64,000 nt of DNA from Pseudomonas tensinigenes (GCF_014268445.2 NZ_CP077089.1:3837501-3901500), one strand, 5' to 3'; positions 8,698-18,222 are shown, counted from the first letter of the stretch. Translations and numbers: made by a program. Notes: generated by a model from the letters alone, not told the origin.

Positions 8698-10824
8698 ATG
8701 CCCGCGTCCAAATCACTGCCCGCCGCCCTGCTCGGCTTGGCCCTCGCCTGCCCGGCAATGGCCGAGACTCAAGGTCTGGAATTGGGGCAAGTGCTGATTT
8801 CGGCCGACGAGCAAAGCGTTTCAGACGCGAGCGTCGAAGAAGCCAAAACCCGCCTCGAACAGGTGCCCGGCGGCACCAACGTGGTCGACATGCGTCAGCC
8901 ATTGCAGGGCCGGGTGGCGAGCAATCAGGATGTGCTGGCTTATCAGCCCGGGGTTTATGCGCAGTCGGCGGGCAACGAAGGCGTGAAGATCTCGGTGCGC
9001 GGCTCGGGCATCAACCGCGCGCCGGGCGCGCATGCGTCGGGGCTGTATACGATGCTCGACGGCCTGCCTCTGACTGGCCCGGGCGGCACGCCGTATGAAT
9101 TGCTCGAACCGCTGTGGGTCGATCACGTTGAAGTACTACGCGGCGCCAACGGCTTTGATCGCGGTTCGCTGGCCTTGGGCGGCGCCATCGACTACGTCAG
9201 CCACACCGGTTACACCGCGCCGAAACTGCAGGTGCGCTACGCCACCGGCAGCCACGGCTATCAGCAGCGCCAGGTCAGTTCCGGGCAAGTGCTCGGCGAT
9301 TTCGATTACTACGTGTCGCTCACCGATTCCAACGCCGACGGCTATCAGGATCACACCGCCAGCGAGAGCAAAGGCCTGATCGCCAACTTCGGCTATCGTT
9401 TCAACCCGAACCTGGAAACCCGCTTCTATATCCGCTACCGCGAAACCGACAACGACCTCGCCGGCCGAGTGACCAAGCATTCGATCGAACACTCGCCTCG
9501 GGCGGCGAATCCATCCTATGTGGCGCGCGATGACAGCCGCAAACAGCCGGGCAGCACGTTCATCGGCAACAAGACCACCTATTACATCGACGACGATTCG
9601 AGCATCCAGACCGGCCTCGTTTACCACGACTACCCGATGGACCTGCGTGAAGGCCCGAACCGCTTGAAGGTCGCCTACACCGACGTCAGCGGCACCTTCG
9701 ATTACAAACGCCGCGATACGATTTTCGGCATGGAAAGCCGCAGCAATGTCGGCTTGCGCGTGACCAAACATTTGCCCAACGACGGCGCCAGCGAGTTCGT
9801 GCGCATCCCCACCGGCAACACCGCCAGCTACGTGCCGGGCACGCGCATGCGCAACTTCACCTATCAGGGTTCCGACACCGTTCTGCACTTTGGCAACGAT
9901 CTGGAAATCGCCGACGACCTCTGGCTGACTACCGGCCTCGCCGCCATCTACACCCGCCGCGAAAGCGCTGTGACCTACCCACAGAGCGGCGGCAAAACCA
10001 GCATGAACGACTGGGACTACGCACCGCGCCTTGGCCTGCGCTACCAGATCACCCCGGATCTGCAGGTGTTCGGCAACCTCAGCCGCTCGGTTGAGGCGCC
10101 GCATCCGTGGTCGTTGATTTACAGCTCCAACGTGCGTTTCCCGGCGGGCAACGGAGCTGCGACCGGTACGCAGAAAGACCCGATCAAACTGCAGAACCAG
10201 ACCGCGACCACACTGGAACTGGGCGGCCGTGGCGACAGCGCCGTCGGCGAATGGAGCCTGGCGTGGTACTACGCGCAAGTACGGCATGAATTGTTGTCGG
10301 TGTTGCCGGATCCCAACGCTGTCACACCGTATGAGCTCAACGCCAGCCCGACCGTGCACCAAGGCATCGAAGCGAGCCTCAACAGCAAACTCTGGTCGGC
10401 CGCCGATGGCCGTCAGTTGAGCTTGCGTCAGGCGTATACCTTCAGCGATTTCCACTATCGCGATGATGATCGTTTTGGTGACAACCGCTTGCCGGGGTTG
10501 CCGATGCATTACTACCAGGGCGAATTGCGTTACGACTGGCCGCTGGGTTTCTTTGCGGCGGTGAATACGCAACTGGTGTCCAAAGTTGCGGTGGATTACG
10601 CCAACAGTTACTACGCCGATCCTTACGCACTGTTCGGCGCGACGCTGGGGTACAACGCGCCGAAGGGTGACTGGCAGGGTTGGGTGGATATGCGCAATTT
10701 GACCAACAAGCACTACGCGGCGACGGTCACGCCGGGGTATGACGACAAAGGCCTGGATGCCGCACGGTCGACGCCGGGTGAAGGGATGGGGGTTTATGTC
10801 GGGGTTTCGTGGAGTCTGCTCTGA
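8698..10824 (+). CDS. TonB-dependent outer-membrane receptor
   Basis: A 708-residue receptor that would import a ligand, probably an iron chelate, across the outer membrane using TonB energy. It has a signal peptide (residues 1-~21, ending PAMA), then a plug domain with VKISVRGSGINR and VEVLRGANGFDRGSLALGGAIDYVS, and a 22-strand barrel rich in aromatic and Asp/Asn turns. There is no STN signalling domain, so it is not a FecA/PupB-type transducer. The C-terminus ends WSLL rather than the usual terminal Phe or Trp, a small oddity. Start ATG 8698 follows GGAG. No adjacent sigma/anti-sigma or siderophore genes. Confidence 0.92.
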   Translation: MPASKSLPAALLGLALACPAMAETQGLELGQVLISADEQSVSDASVEEAKTRLEQVPGGTNVVDMRQPLQGRVASNQDVLAYQPGVYAQSAGNEGVKISVRGSGINRAPGAHASGLYTMLDGLPLTGPGGTPYELLEPLWVDHVEVLRGANGFDRGSLALGGAIDYVSHTGYTAPKLQVRYATGSHGYQQRQVSSGQVLGDFDYYVSLTDSNADGYQDHTASESKGLIANFGYRFNPNLETRFYIRYRETDNDLAGRVTKHSIEHSPRAANPSYVARDDSRKQPGSTFIGNKTTYYIDDDSSIQTGLVYHDYPMDLREGPNRLKVAYTDVSGTFDYKRRDTIFGMESRSNVGLRVTKHLPNDGASEFVRIPTGNTASYVPGTRMRNFTYQGSDTVLHFGNDLEIADDLWLTTGLAAIYTRRESAVTYPQSGGKTSMNDWDYAPRLGLRYQITPDLQVFGNLSRSVEAPHPWSLIYSSNVRFPAGNGAATGTQKDPIKLQNQTATTLELGGRGDSAVGEWSLAWYYAQVRHELLSVLPDPNAVTPYELNASPTVHQGIEASLNSKLWSAADGRQLSLRQAYTFSDFHYRDDDRFGDNRLPGLPMHYYQGELRYDWPLGFFAAVNTQLVSKVAVDYANSYYADPYALFGATLGYNAPKGDWQGWVDMRNLTNKHYAATVTPGYDDKGLDAARSTPGEGMGVYVGVSWSLL

Positions 10825-10832
10825 TACCTAAC

Positions 10833-10924
10833 CCTGTGGGAGCCAGCCTGCTGGCGATGGCGGTGTGTCTGTTGCGAAGAAGCTAACTGACCCACCACCA
10901 TCGCTTGCAGGCAAGCTCCCACAG
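10833..10924. repeat. REPIN
   Basis: CTGTGGGAGCCAGCCTGCTGGCGATGG on the left and its inverted partner CCATCGCTTGCAGGCAAGCTCCCACAG on the right, divergent from perfect, directly downstream of the TonB receptor gene. It may also help end that transcript. Confidence 0.8.
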
Positions 10925-11051
10925 TGATTTGCGCTGCACCCGAATTTTATGATCTATACACAAACCGGTGGCAACAGGTTTGCCCGCGAAGATCTTAGCC
11001 GAACACGCGTCGATGTACCTGTTCTATGCCCTGTTTCAGAACGAGTCACGG

Positions 11052-11852
11052 ATGAACACCATGGATACCCAACCAGAAAACCTGCTGGAAAAAAGCCTCA
11101 AACTGGCCGCCGACGAACCGGCACATCGTCCCGAGTTTTTCAACACCCTGTTGAATTCGAACGTTTACATTCTCGGCACCGCCGGAGAGGCAGACGGCCA
11201 CGTCAATCTCCAAGCCGGCAGCAACATCAGCATCGCCCATTGGCAAAAACCGGACGGCACACCGGTCATCCCGTTTTTCTCGTCACTGCAAACACTGCAA
11301 CAGTCCATCGACAGCGAGCAGTCCTACCTCGAGATACCCGCCCGATCGTTGTTCGAAATCACACTGGGCGCCCTGCTCTGTCTGAATCCGAAGTCGCCGT
11401 ACGGCAAAGAGTTTTTCCCGCAAGAGGTGCACAATTTGCTCGCCGATGCCGTTGGCCAGACCGCCACGCAACGCACGGTCGAGAAAGAAACCAAGGTGTT
11501 GCTCGGCCAGCCCACCGAATACCCATCCCAAATGGTCCACTCGCTCGCGCAATTGCTCGCCAAGCATTCCAATGTGAAGCGCGCGTTTCTCGCATTGATG
11601 CATGACACCTCGCAGGGTGAAAAACCGCACTTGATCGTGGGTATCGAGGCGGACGGCGATATTGACCGTGTTATGCGTGAGGCGGGGAATGTTGCCGGAG
11701 ATACCGCGCCGCAGGGAGAGCCGGTTGATTTGTGCCGGGTGTCCCCAGGTGAAGCCGGCCTGAGTGATTACTTTCTCAGGGAAACCACGCCCTTCTATGA
11801 GCGCAAGTGGGGCAATAAACTGCGTTCTTTCCTGGGGTTTGGTAAAGCGTGA
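11052..11852 (+). CDS. sseB: SseB-family protein (enhanced serine sensitivity)
   Basis: A 266-residue cytoplasmic protein matching the two-part SseB family. The N-terminal SseB domain spans ~10-130 (EFFNTLLNSNVYILG, VIPFFSSLQTLQ, YLEIPARSLFEIT) and the C-terminal domain is the KVLLGQPTEYPSQMVHSLAQLLAKHSNVKRAFLALMHD stretch. E. coli SseB affects serine sensitivity by an unclear route. ATG 11052 is chosen as the start because the region upstream is REPIN-derived. ATG 11061 (MDTQP) is an alternative. It heads a run of small plus-strand genes to 13867. Confidence 0.8.
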   Translation: MNTMDTQPENLLEKSLKLAADEPAHRPEFFNTLLNSNVYILGTAGEADGHVNLQAGSNISIAHWQKPDGTPVIPFFSSLQTLQQSIDSEQSYLEIPARSLFEITLGALLCLNPKSPYGKEFFPQEVHNLLADAVGQTATQRTVEKETKVLLGQPTEYPSQMVHSLAQLLAKHSNVKRAFLALMHDTSQGEKPHLIVGIEADGDIDRVMREAGNVAGDTAPQGEPVDLCRVSPGEAGLSDYFLRETTPFYERKWGNKLRSFLGFGKA

Positions 11853-11906
11853 TTGAACATGCACCAAAACCCAACCCTCTCCAATGCCCACCGAGTCAGG
11901 AAATGA

Positions 11907-12557
11907 ATGAACTTCACCGATGAAATGGCGGCCGCTTTTCCTGCGGGCAATCCGATGCCCGCACGCCTTCGCCAAGCACTTGAGTTGTTGGAAGAACATG
12001 GTTGCGTGCGCAGTCACCGCGATGGCACACGCTATATGACGCTGCATCCGGACCCTGCACACAGCGATGTGGCGACAACCGTTTTTTACCTGCCAGTACC
12101 TGCCGACACCGCCCGCTGGACTAACAGCGATGATCCTGACGTAAACCAGCGCCTGACCCTATTCCTCAGAACCGGTGGGGACGGCTCGTGGGCCGGGCTG
12201 TGGCTGGACGACAGCGGGCAACAGCGATTCGTCCATCTGGGATCAGGATCCGGGTCAACGATGCTTTGCGTCCTGACCGACACGACTGAAGACTTGTTGA
12301 GGCTGCTGGCTATCGGTTACGACGAGCTCTGCTGGCCGGAGCAGTTTCAACTGACACCGGATCAAGTACGCGAAGAAGAATACGCCGAAGACGATTACCC
12401 TCCTCCGCCTCTTCTGTTGCGAGGCCACGTCGAGCGAACGCTCGGGCTGAGCATACCGGCGCGAGCAGCGGATCTGGTCCGCGGTACAGAGTGCATGGAT
12501 GTGAGCGAATCGAACGACCCCTTCTGGAACTGGCTCAAGCAGGTCAGTCGGCATTAA
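11907..12557 (+). CDS. Hypothetical protein, possibly SMI1/KNR4 (SUKH)-like
   Basis: A 216-residue soluble protein. AGGA ends 5 bases before ATG 11907. Visible features are a hydrophobic-aromatic core with GSWAGLWLDDSGQQRFVHLG, then LLRLLAIGYDELCWPEQF, which resembles SUKH-superfamily immunity or scaffold proteins. The C-terminal FWNWLKQV adds an aromatic tail. The resemblance is by eye and weak. It sits 54 bases after sseB and before two lipoprotein genes. No cognate polymorphic toxin is visible next to it. Confidence 0.55.
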   Translation: MNFTDEMAAAFPAGNPMPARLRQALELLEEHGCVRSHRDGTRYMTLHPDPAHSDVATTVFYLPVPADTARWTNSDDPDVNQRLTLFLRTGGDGSWAGLWLDDSGQQRFVHLGSGSGSTMLCVLTDTTEDLLRLLAIGYDELCWPEQFQLTPDQVREEEYAEDDYPPPPLLLRGHVERTLGLSIPARAADLVRGTECMDVSESNDPFWNWLKQVSRH

Positions 12558-12621
12558 TGGCGACACTGTTCGATCACTTCCACTCCAAACCAGTACTCGC
12601 CCCTCCCAAGGAAGGCATGTT

Positions 12622-13335
12622 GTGAATGACGTTAAACCCGACAATCGAAACACCCTGAATCGCGCTTGGCCGCTGTTTTTGCTGCTGGCATCGACAGCTC
12701 TGCTTAACACGGGCTGCTCCCATCCTCCGCCGCCGATCGAACGCGACCCCTGCCTGGATGAAGGCCCAAGCCACAGTGCCGCTTACGATGACTGCGTGGT
12801 TGACCGTAATGACGAACGCGCTGCTGCACTCAATGCCATTCTTGGCAATGGCCCAGATCTTTACCCGCAAATGCGCCTCGCCGAGCCGGGCGAGGACACT
12901 TTTCAGGCGTCCGACTATCCGGACATCCCCAGCCCCATGAGTTACCGGACTGCTCGCTCAATTTCCGCGACGGAGCAGCAGGCGCTGCTGTTCAAGATGA
13001 GAGTCCGCTGGAATTACACCTCCAGGAAACTCCTGCCGCGACCTCGTGATCTTGTACGCATGAATGAGATGGAGGCCCTTTTACTGTCGGCCGCGGCGGA
13101 TGACGGGCTCGCGAAGTGGGTGTGCACGGTCACTGGAGAACACCGTCGGGAGTGGATCTTCTACGCCCGAAGTGACACTGATTTCATGAACCGGATGCAG
13201 GCGCTGCTGGCACCGAGCGGACCTTATCCTGTCGAATGGAGCGGTCGTAAAGAGCCTGCGCGCAATGCCGAGAGGGCCAATAGTGCCGACCCGTCCGGAG
13301 AAATCCGCATTACCCCGAAACGGTGTTTGGAGTGA
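12622..13335 (+). CDS. DUF695-like lipoprotein, GTG start
   Basis: A 237-residue protein with a charged N-terminus, a hydrophobic stretch (17-30) and a lipobox-like LLNTGC at about residues 27-32, so probably a lipoprotein. The distal half (~150-205) has VCTVTGEHRREWIFYARSD, a pattern of DUF695 proteins. GTG 12622 is the start because AAGGAAGG sits 6 bases upstream and no ATG fits the frame there. The N of the lipobox is unusual, so lipidation is inferred with caution. Confidence 0.7.
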   Translation: MNDVKPDNRNTLNRAWPLFLLLASTALLNTGCSHPPPPIERDPCLDEGPSHSAAYDDCVVDRNDERAAALNAILGNGPDLYPQMRLAEPGEDTFQASDYPDIPSPMSYRTARSISATEQQALLFKMRVRWNYTSRKLLPRPRDLVRMNEMEALLLSAAADDGLAKWVCTVTGEHRREWIFYARSDTDFMNRMQALLAPSGPYPVEWSGRKEPARNAERANSADPSGEIRITPKRCLE

Positions 13336-13393
13336 GAGACAGGGACACTTGTGGCGCTCTCTGCACTTACAGATCATTCAAGGAAAAATGCTC

Positions 13394-13867
13394 ATGAGCA
13401 TGAAAAAAATTATGCTGGCTGTATTGGCCGCAGCGGCGCTGGCGGGTTGTGGGGGTAACAAGGACAAGGCGCAGGCGTTCGTCGAGTCCAGTGGCATGAC
13501 CAAGCAATACACCAGCATGGTCGAGACCGCGTCCAGCGGTTATGCCTCCCGCTACCCGATGCTCGAACACGAGCAAATTCGCAACGTCGTGCGAGAGAAC
13601 ATCGATCCTGACGACCTGAAGGGCATGGTCGTGGAAATCTATGCCAATCACTTCAACAACGAGGAGCTTGACCTGCTGACTCGCGCCAACCAGCATCCCG
13701 AGCAGGCGATGACGATCATCCTGAGTTCGAAAAAGGGCCGCGATCTGGCCGAAAAATTCATGGCCGTCCAGAGCACCCTCGCTAAAGATATGCGAGATGC
13801 AATGGCCGACAGCGATGAGGCAATCATCGATGCGCTGGATGATTTGAAGGATCAAGCGCAGGGCTAA
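13394..13867 (+). CDS. Small lipoprotein, DUF2059-like
   Basis: A 157-residue protein. The signal sequence MSMKKIMLAVLAAAALAGC ends in a clean lipobox (LAGC), so it should be lipidated. The mature part is helical and contains an NHFNNEELDLLTR..ILSSKKGRDLAEKF segment like DUF2059, whose function is unknown. Three in-frame ATGs lie at 13388, 13394 and 13400. AAGGA at ~13380 gives the best spacing to 13394. It lies 58 bases after the DUF695-like gene. A hairpin at 13891 follows. Confidence 0.75.
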   Translation: MSMKKIMLAVLAAAALAGCGGNKDKAQAFVESSGMTKQYTSMVETASSGYASRYPMLEHEQIRNVVRENIDPDDLKGMVVEIYANHFNNEELDLLTRANQHPEQAMTIILSSKKGRDLAEKFMAVQSTLAKDMRDAMADSDEAIIDALDDLKDQAQG

Positions 13868-13890
13868 AACGGCGCCATGAGCGCTCGCCT

Positions 13891-13912
13891 CTTCGCGGGC
13901 TTGCCCGCGAAG
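13891..13912. terminator. Perfect hairpin between convergent genes
   Basis: CTTCGCGGGC-TT-GCCCGCGAAG, a perfect 10-bp stem resembling a single REP half. It lies after the lipoprotein gene and before the convergent msrA stop. There is no clear T-run, so termination would be weak or factor-assisted. Confidence 0.5.
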
Positions 13913-13972
13913 TCGGAAACTCATTCAGCCTTACAACCAATGAAGTGTCGCTGAAAGAAAGGCGCGTGCCCC

Positions 13973-14479
13973 TCACCCGCGCTTCGGCAGCTTCCAGTTC
14001 GGCCGAATGAAATGGCAGGTGTAGCCATTCGGAATGCGCTCAAGGTAATCCTGATGCTCCGGCTCCGCTTCCCAGAACGGCCCCGCCGGTTCGATTTCAG
14101 TCACCACGCGGCCCGGCCACAGTTTTGAGGCGTCGACATCGGCAGCCGTGTCTTCAGCGACATCGCGCTGTTCTTCGCTGAGGTAGTAAATCGCCGAGCG
14201 ATAGCTGCGACCGAGATCATTGCCCTGACGGTTTGGCGTGCTCGGGTCGTGGATCTGGAAGAAAAACTCGAGGATCTGTCGATAGCTGATCACCGCCGGA
14301 TCGAAGGTGATTTCGATGGCTTCGGCGTGATCGCCATGGTTGCGATAAGTGGCGTTCGGCACATCGCCGCCGCTGTAACCGACGCGGGTCTGCAACACAC
14401 CGGGATAACGCCGCAGCAGATCCTGCATGCCCCAGAAGCAGCCGCCAGCGAGGATGGCGGTTTCGGTTTGAGTGGTCAT
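13973..14479 (-). CDS. msrA: Peptide-methionine (S)-S-oxide reductase MsrA
   Basis: Repairs methionine-S-sulfoxide in proteins using thioredoxin. A 168-residue MsrA with the GCFWG catalytic motif (Cys14), [21 protein letters not shown] and the [27 protein letters not shown] segment, all typical. The frame is open to 14701, but ATG 14479 is the start, giving the usual length, with AGGAA upstream. No msrB is fused or adjacent. Confidence 0.95.
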   Translation of the reverse strand: MTTQTETAILAGGCFWGMQDLLRRYPGVLQTRVGYSGGDVPNATYRNHGDHAEAIEITFDPAVISYRQILEFFFQIHDPSTPNRQGNDLGRSYRSAIYYLSEEQRDVAEDTAADVDASKLWPGRVVTEIEPAGPFWEAEPEHQDYLERIPNGYTCHFIRPNWKLPKRG

Positions 14480-14564
14480 GGCGTGTCGTTCCTCTTCGGG
14501 GTGTTGGATATAGCGATGGTTATGAGGGCGGGTTGGCGGATTCCAAGGGGCTGAGCCAATAGAA

Positions 14565-14858
14565 CTACTGACGCGCTGAAACCTGATTGGCTTCCTCGAG
14601 CAAAGAACCCGTAATCCTTCGGCCGCTGTAATCACTGACAAAGTAATTGATTCGGTTAGCCAGATGCTGAATCGATAACCAGCCCAAACCGTGGTAGTCA
14701 CGCATTTCCTCGGCGTTGAGCTTGATCATGGACTGGTACCCCAAAAAAGACGCTTCACATTCAACGAGGATGTAGACAGAACCATCTGCGACCTTGAAAA
14801 GTCGCCAGTAGCTGTCGTTGGTGTGATATGCCGCGGGGGTGAGTCGAACCAGTTCCAT
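14565..14858 (-). CDS. Hypothetical protein, 97 residues
   Basis: A soluble protein beginning [20 protein letters not shown]. It has a beta-rich first half ([22 protein letters not shown]) and a helical [27 protein letters not shown] segment. The open frame continues upstream to 15224 in the same phase, but that part overlaps the MFS gene and is not coding in character. ATG 14858 with GGAA upstream is the likely start. Family not recognised. Confidence 0.6.
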   Translation of the reverse strand: MELVRLTPAAYHTNDSYWRLFKVADGSVYILVECEASFLGYQSMIKLNAEEMRDYHGLGWLSIQHLANRINYFVSDYSGRRITGSLLEEANQVSARQ

Positions 14859-15034
14859 GATTGAATTCCGTGGGCTTTCTTTTGGTTTCGAGACCATAAC
14901 ATGGCTGCAAAGCCACGGTTTTAGATGAGACGCTTCTGGCCGGTTGCCGACGTCGACGACATTCAGATTCAGGTCAAAAGCGCTAAGCGTGCCATGGTCG
15001 CCCTCGAGGCTCACGCAGTGCGCGCATCCGGGCA

Positions 15035-16252
15035 TCAGTGCCCGGCAACCGCAACCGCTCCAGCAACACGCGGCCCCGATCTGAACCCATGCACCCGCGC
15101 GCCGAAGGCAATGGCAAACCCTACGCTCACCAGCACCACCATGGCCCAGGGAAACGAGGCAACGCCCCAGCGGTCGAGCAACACCCCGCCGACCACCCCG
15201 CTGCCGGCAATCGCGCTGTTCCACGCCACCACATTCAACGACAGCGCGACATCGGCGCCGTCACCAGCAGCATCCGCCAGTGCCGTCTGCAACAAAGTCG
15301 CCGCGCCGCCAAAACTCAATCCCCACACCGACACGCCGATGTAAATCACCTGCGGCACATGCCCCATAAATCCCAGCACCACGCAAACACCAGCGAAGGT
15401 AGCGAGGCTCACCAACACCGTTTTGCGCAACAGCGGCTCAACCAGTTTCGCGGTCAGCCAGATCCCCGCCAGCGCGGCGATGCCGAACACCAGCAACACC
15501 AGATCCACGCGATCGGCCAACCCCGCCGGCGCCACGAACGGCGCAATGTAGGTGTAGAGAATGTTGTGCGCCAGCATCCAGCTGATCACCACCGCCAGCA
15601 CCGGTCGGACGCCCGGCGTCGTCAGCACATCGCGCAGCGACAGGCGCTGATGCGCAGGCTGTGGTGGATAGTCGGGGACTTTCACCAGCACCCATACGAT
15701 CAAAATCAAAGTCAGCCCGGACATAATGCCGAACGTCGTACGCCAACCGACCAGCCCTCCCAGCCATGTGCCGAGCGGCACCCCCAAAGACAAGGCAATC
15801 GGCGTACCGACCATGGCCAGCGCCAACGCCTTGCCCTGTTGATCCGGCTCGACCATGCGCCGCGCATAACCAGCCAACAGACTCCACGCCAACCCTGCCG
15901 CCACCCCCGCAAAGAAACGCGCCACCAGCGTCACGCCATAATGCGACGACAGCGCCGTGATTGAGTTGAACAGCAGAAAACCAACGATGGTCAGCAGCAA
16001 CACATTGCGTCGACGCCAGCCACGAGTGGCAATGGTCATCGGGATCACCGCCAGCACCGAGCCCAGCGCGTACGCGGTGACCATTTGCCCGGCCATGGAA
16101 GGCGAAATCGCCAGACCATCACTGATCAGCGGCAACAGCCCGGCGGGCAGGGTTTCGGTGACGATGCAGATAAAACCGGTCATAGCCAGCGCCAGCAAGG
16201 CGCCGATGGGCAGGCTTTTCGGCGCTGCCGATAGAGTCATTGAGGGTGTCAC
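15035..16252 (-). CDS. MFS transporter, AraJ/sugar-efflux type
   Basis: A 405-residue inner-membrane proton-coupled exporter with 12 predicted helices. Motif A-like sequence RGWRRRNVLLL follows helix 2, and the helix 4-5 region has GYARRMVEPDQQGKALALAMVGTPIALSLGVPLG, typical of the DHA1 AraJ/YdeA group. GTG 16252 is preferred because AGGAG ends 6 bases upstream. ATG 16240 is an alternative. It is divergent from a TetR gene 131 bases away, which very likely represses it. The substrate is unknown. Confidence 0.88.
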   Translation of the reverse strand: MTPSMTLSAAPKSLPIGALLALAMTGFICIVTETLPAGLLPLISDGLAISPSMAGQMVTAYALGSVLAVIPMTIATRGWRRRNVLLLTIVGFLLFNSITALSSHYGVTLVARFFAGVAAGLAWSLLAGYARRMVEPDQQGKALALAMVGTPIALSLGVPLGTWLGGLVGWRTTFGIMSGLTLILIVWVLVKVPDYPPQPAHQRLSLRDVLTTPGVRPVLAVVISWMLAHNILYTYIAPFVAPAGLADRVDLVLLVFGIAALAGIWLTAKLVEPLLRKTVLVSLATFAGVCVVLGFMGHVPQVIYIGVSVWGLSFGGAATLLQTALADAAGDGADVALSLNVVAWNSAIAGSGVVGGVLLDRWGVASFPWAMVVLVSVGFAIAFGARVHGFRSGPRVAGAVAVAGH

Positions 16253-16326
16253 AGGAAACTCCTTGAGTTTGGAAATTCAGACTTGCGTACCGATCGATAT
16301 AAAATACTGGCGGCAGCCGAGGCACG

Positions 16327-16355
16327 TTGTCAACGACTTATGTATCGACTAGTAT
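16327..16355 (+). promoter_or_regulatory. Candidate sigma-70 promoter of the TetR gene
   Basis: TTGTCA at 16327-16332, a 17-base spacer, and TAGTAT at 16350-16355, 28 bases before the TetR ATG. GTAT repeats (16342-16345 and 16352-16355) around the -10 could be part of a TetR operator, but no perfect palindrome is visible. Confidence 0.45.
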
Positions 16356-16383
16356 CCAAATCACTTTCCGAGGAGTCTTTGCT

Positions 16384-17019
16384 ATGGCCAGAACCGGCCG
16401 CCCCCGCGCATTCAATCGCGACAACGCCGTCGACCAGGCCATGCAATTGTTCTGGCAACACGGCTACGACTCGACATCCCTCGCCCTGTTGAAGGCTGAA
16501 CTGGGCGGCGGCATTTCCGCGCCGAGCTTCTACGCCGCGTTCGGCTCCAAAGAAGCCCTGTTCGACGAATGCGTGCAGCGTTACCTGGCGACCTTCGCCC
16601 AAGTCACCGAATGCCTATGGGACGAAACCCTGCCGCCACGCCAAGCCATCGAAACCGCACTGCGCCAGTCAGCACGCATGCAGTGCGACGACGGCCACCC
16701 GAAAGGCTGCATGGTCACCCTTGGCGTCATGAGCGCACCCAGCCCGGAAAACGCCCACGTCGCTCAAGCACTCACCCACTCCCGCGCCCGAACCCGCGCC
16801 GGGATTGTGGCGTGTGTCGAACGTGGTGTGAGTGAAGGACTGTTAGCGGACGACACGAACGCCGCCGCCATGGCGACGGTGTTCGACAGTTTCCTGCAGG
16901 GGATTTCCATCCTTGCTCGGGATGACACGCCGATTGAGAGTATTGATGCGGCGATTACGCAGGTGATGCGGACGTGGGATGTAGCGGCGGTGAGTCAGCC
17001 TTCATTGGATTTTCAGTGA
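16384..17019 (+). CDS. TetR/AcrR family transcriptional regulator
   Basis: A 211-residue repressor-type protein. The N-terminal HTH (residues ~5-55) begins MARTGRPRAFNRDNAVDQAMQLFW and includes SAPSFYAAFGSKEALFDECV. The C-terminal ligand domain has the CLWDETLPP..GCMVTLG pattern seen in regulators of MFS or oxidoreductase genes. Start ATG 16384 follows GAGGAG. Its divergent arrangement with the MFS gene suggests control of both genes from the 131-base interval. Confidence 0.88.
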   Translation: MARTGRPRAFNRDNAVDQAMQLFWQHGYDSTSLALLKAELGGGISAPSFYAAFGSKEALFDECVQRYLATFAQVTECLWDETLPPRQAIETALRQSARMQCDDGHPKGCMVTLGVMSAPSPENAHVAQALTHSRARTRAGIVACVERGVSEGLLADDTNAAAMATVFDSFLQGISILARDDTPIESIDAAITQVMRTWDVAAVSQPSLDFQ

Positions 17020-17052
17020 CTGAAAGGCTCGCGTAGCTAAAAAACCGGGCGG

Positions 17053-17418
17053 CTACGCGGCCGCCTCAACATAACTCGACTCCCCGCCACCCTCGGCCCC
17101 CGACAACCAACCCCACACAAACCGCAACGTCGTCCGCCCCGCCTCATCAACCCCCACCACGCCCCGCGACCAACCCGCGCGAATCTCGCCATCCGTGGTG
17201 ATGCACTGATAAAGCAGCTCGATACTGTCCGGCCCGGTCACCCGCCCGACCTGGTTGCCCATGCGAATATGCCCACCCGCATAAGTCCCCCAAACCGCCG
17301 CGCCTTCGACGAAGTATTCAAACACCGTGCGTGCATCGGACAAGCCCTGAGCGTTATTCGCCACGGAAAACCGACGGTTGTGCAAACGCTCGATGACTTG
17401 CGAAAAAGCAGATTCCAT
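17053..17418 (-). CDS. Small protein of the family often mislabelled 'N-acetylglutamate synthase'
   Basis: A 121-residue beta-rich protein with LHNRRFSVANNAQG, VFEYFVEGAAVWGTYAGGHIRMGNQVGRV, LLYQCITTDGEIRAGWSRG and a Trp-rich VWGWLSG. This layout matches a widespread small protein group carried in databases as 'n-acetylglutamate synthase' with no supporting catalytic evidence. Function is unknown. ATG 17418 is preferred over GTG 17427 because AAGGA is 10 bases upstream of the ATG and only one base from the GTG. Confidence 0.7.
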   Translation of the reverse strand: MESAFSQVIERLHNRRFSVANNAQGLSDARTVFEYFVEGAAVWGTYAGGHIRMGNQVGRVTGPDSIELLYQCITTDGEIRAGWSRGVVGVDEAGRTTLRFVWGWLSGAEGGGESSYVEAAA

Positions 17419-17607
17419 AAACCACACATCCTTAGTCGAGAAGATCCATTCCAGCCTGCGGGCATCCTAATCCATTACTTCCGCGCAGCAAGGCTCTACA
17501 GCCGTTTTCTGCCAACCCAACCGCACAGCCACGTTTGACGGTCCTACCCGCCCCACCTAGTCTGCCCAAACACCCTGACAGCCAAAACCGAGTTCACGAG
17601 AGGCAAG

Positions 17608-18168
17608 ATGAGCAACTTCCCAATCGTCGCCACCGTCCTCTCAATGATCCTCGGGCTCTCCGTCACCCGCCTGCTGCTCGGCGCATTAACGGTGTTCCGC
17701 ATCCGCCGCGTAGCCAAGCCAGATTGGGTGGCACTGGTCTGGGCGGTGATGCTGTTTACCATGCAGCTGCAATTCTGGTGGGCCGTCAACGCACTGTCGG
17801 CGGTGAAACAGACCTTCTCGTTTCTCGAATTTCTACTGTTGGTGATGCTGACACTGTCGCTGTTCGTCACGGCGGCGTTGCTGCTGCCGAGCCGCAGTGA
17901 GGATGAGCAGAACGGATTGCGCGTGTATTTCGAACAGGATGGGCGCTATGCATTGCTGTCGCTGTCCACGTATCTGTGCCTGGGGCTGATCGTGAATGTC
18001 ACGCTGTTTGAGGCATCGCCGGTGGCGCTTTGGGGTTTGCTGGATGTGATCATGATTGTGTTGCCGATTGGCGCGTTTGTGGCTCGGTCGCGTACAGCGT
18101 ATGCGGGGATTACGCTGATTTATGTGCCTATTAATGTGATCGACATGCTGATTTCGCTGGCGAATTAA
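17608..18168 (+). CDS. Inner-membrane protein of unknown function
   Basis: A 186-residue protein with five or six hydrophobic helices (about 5-27, 42-60, 70-95, 112-130, 135-155, 160-182) separated by short charged loops such as PSRSEDEQNG. ATG 17608 follows AGAGGCAAG. No transporter or enzyme motif was found. An inverted repeat GCGAGAG..CTCTCGC (18181-18222) follows the stop. Confidence 0.7.
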   Translation: MSNFPIVATVLSMILGLSVTRLLLGALTVFRIRRVAKPDWVALVWAVMLFTMQLQFWWAVNALSAVKQTFSFLEFLLLVMLTLSLFVTAALLLPSRSEDEQNGLRVYFEQDGRYALLSLSTYLCLGLIVNVTLFEASPVALWGLLDVIMIVLPIGAFVARSRTAYAGITLIYVPINVIDMLISLAN

Positions 18169-18180
18169 CTCCCACCTGTA

Positions 18181-18222
18181 GCGAGAGGACTTGCCCCCGA
18201 TGGATCGCGAAACGGCTCTCGC
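18181..18222. terminator. Inverted repeat after the membrane protein gene
   Basis: GCGAGAG at 18181-18187 pairs with CTCTCGC at 18216-18222. It looks like a degenerate REP and has no T-tract. Confidence 0.35.

Noticed and set aside
14859..15224. N-terminal extension of the 97-residue minus-strand protein
   Set aside because: The extension overlaps the MFS gene and lacks a start signal; ATG 14858 suffices.
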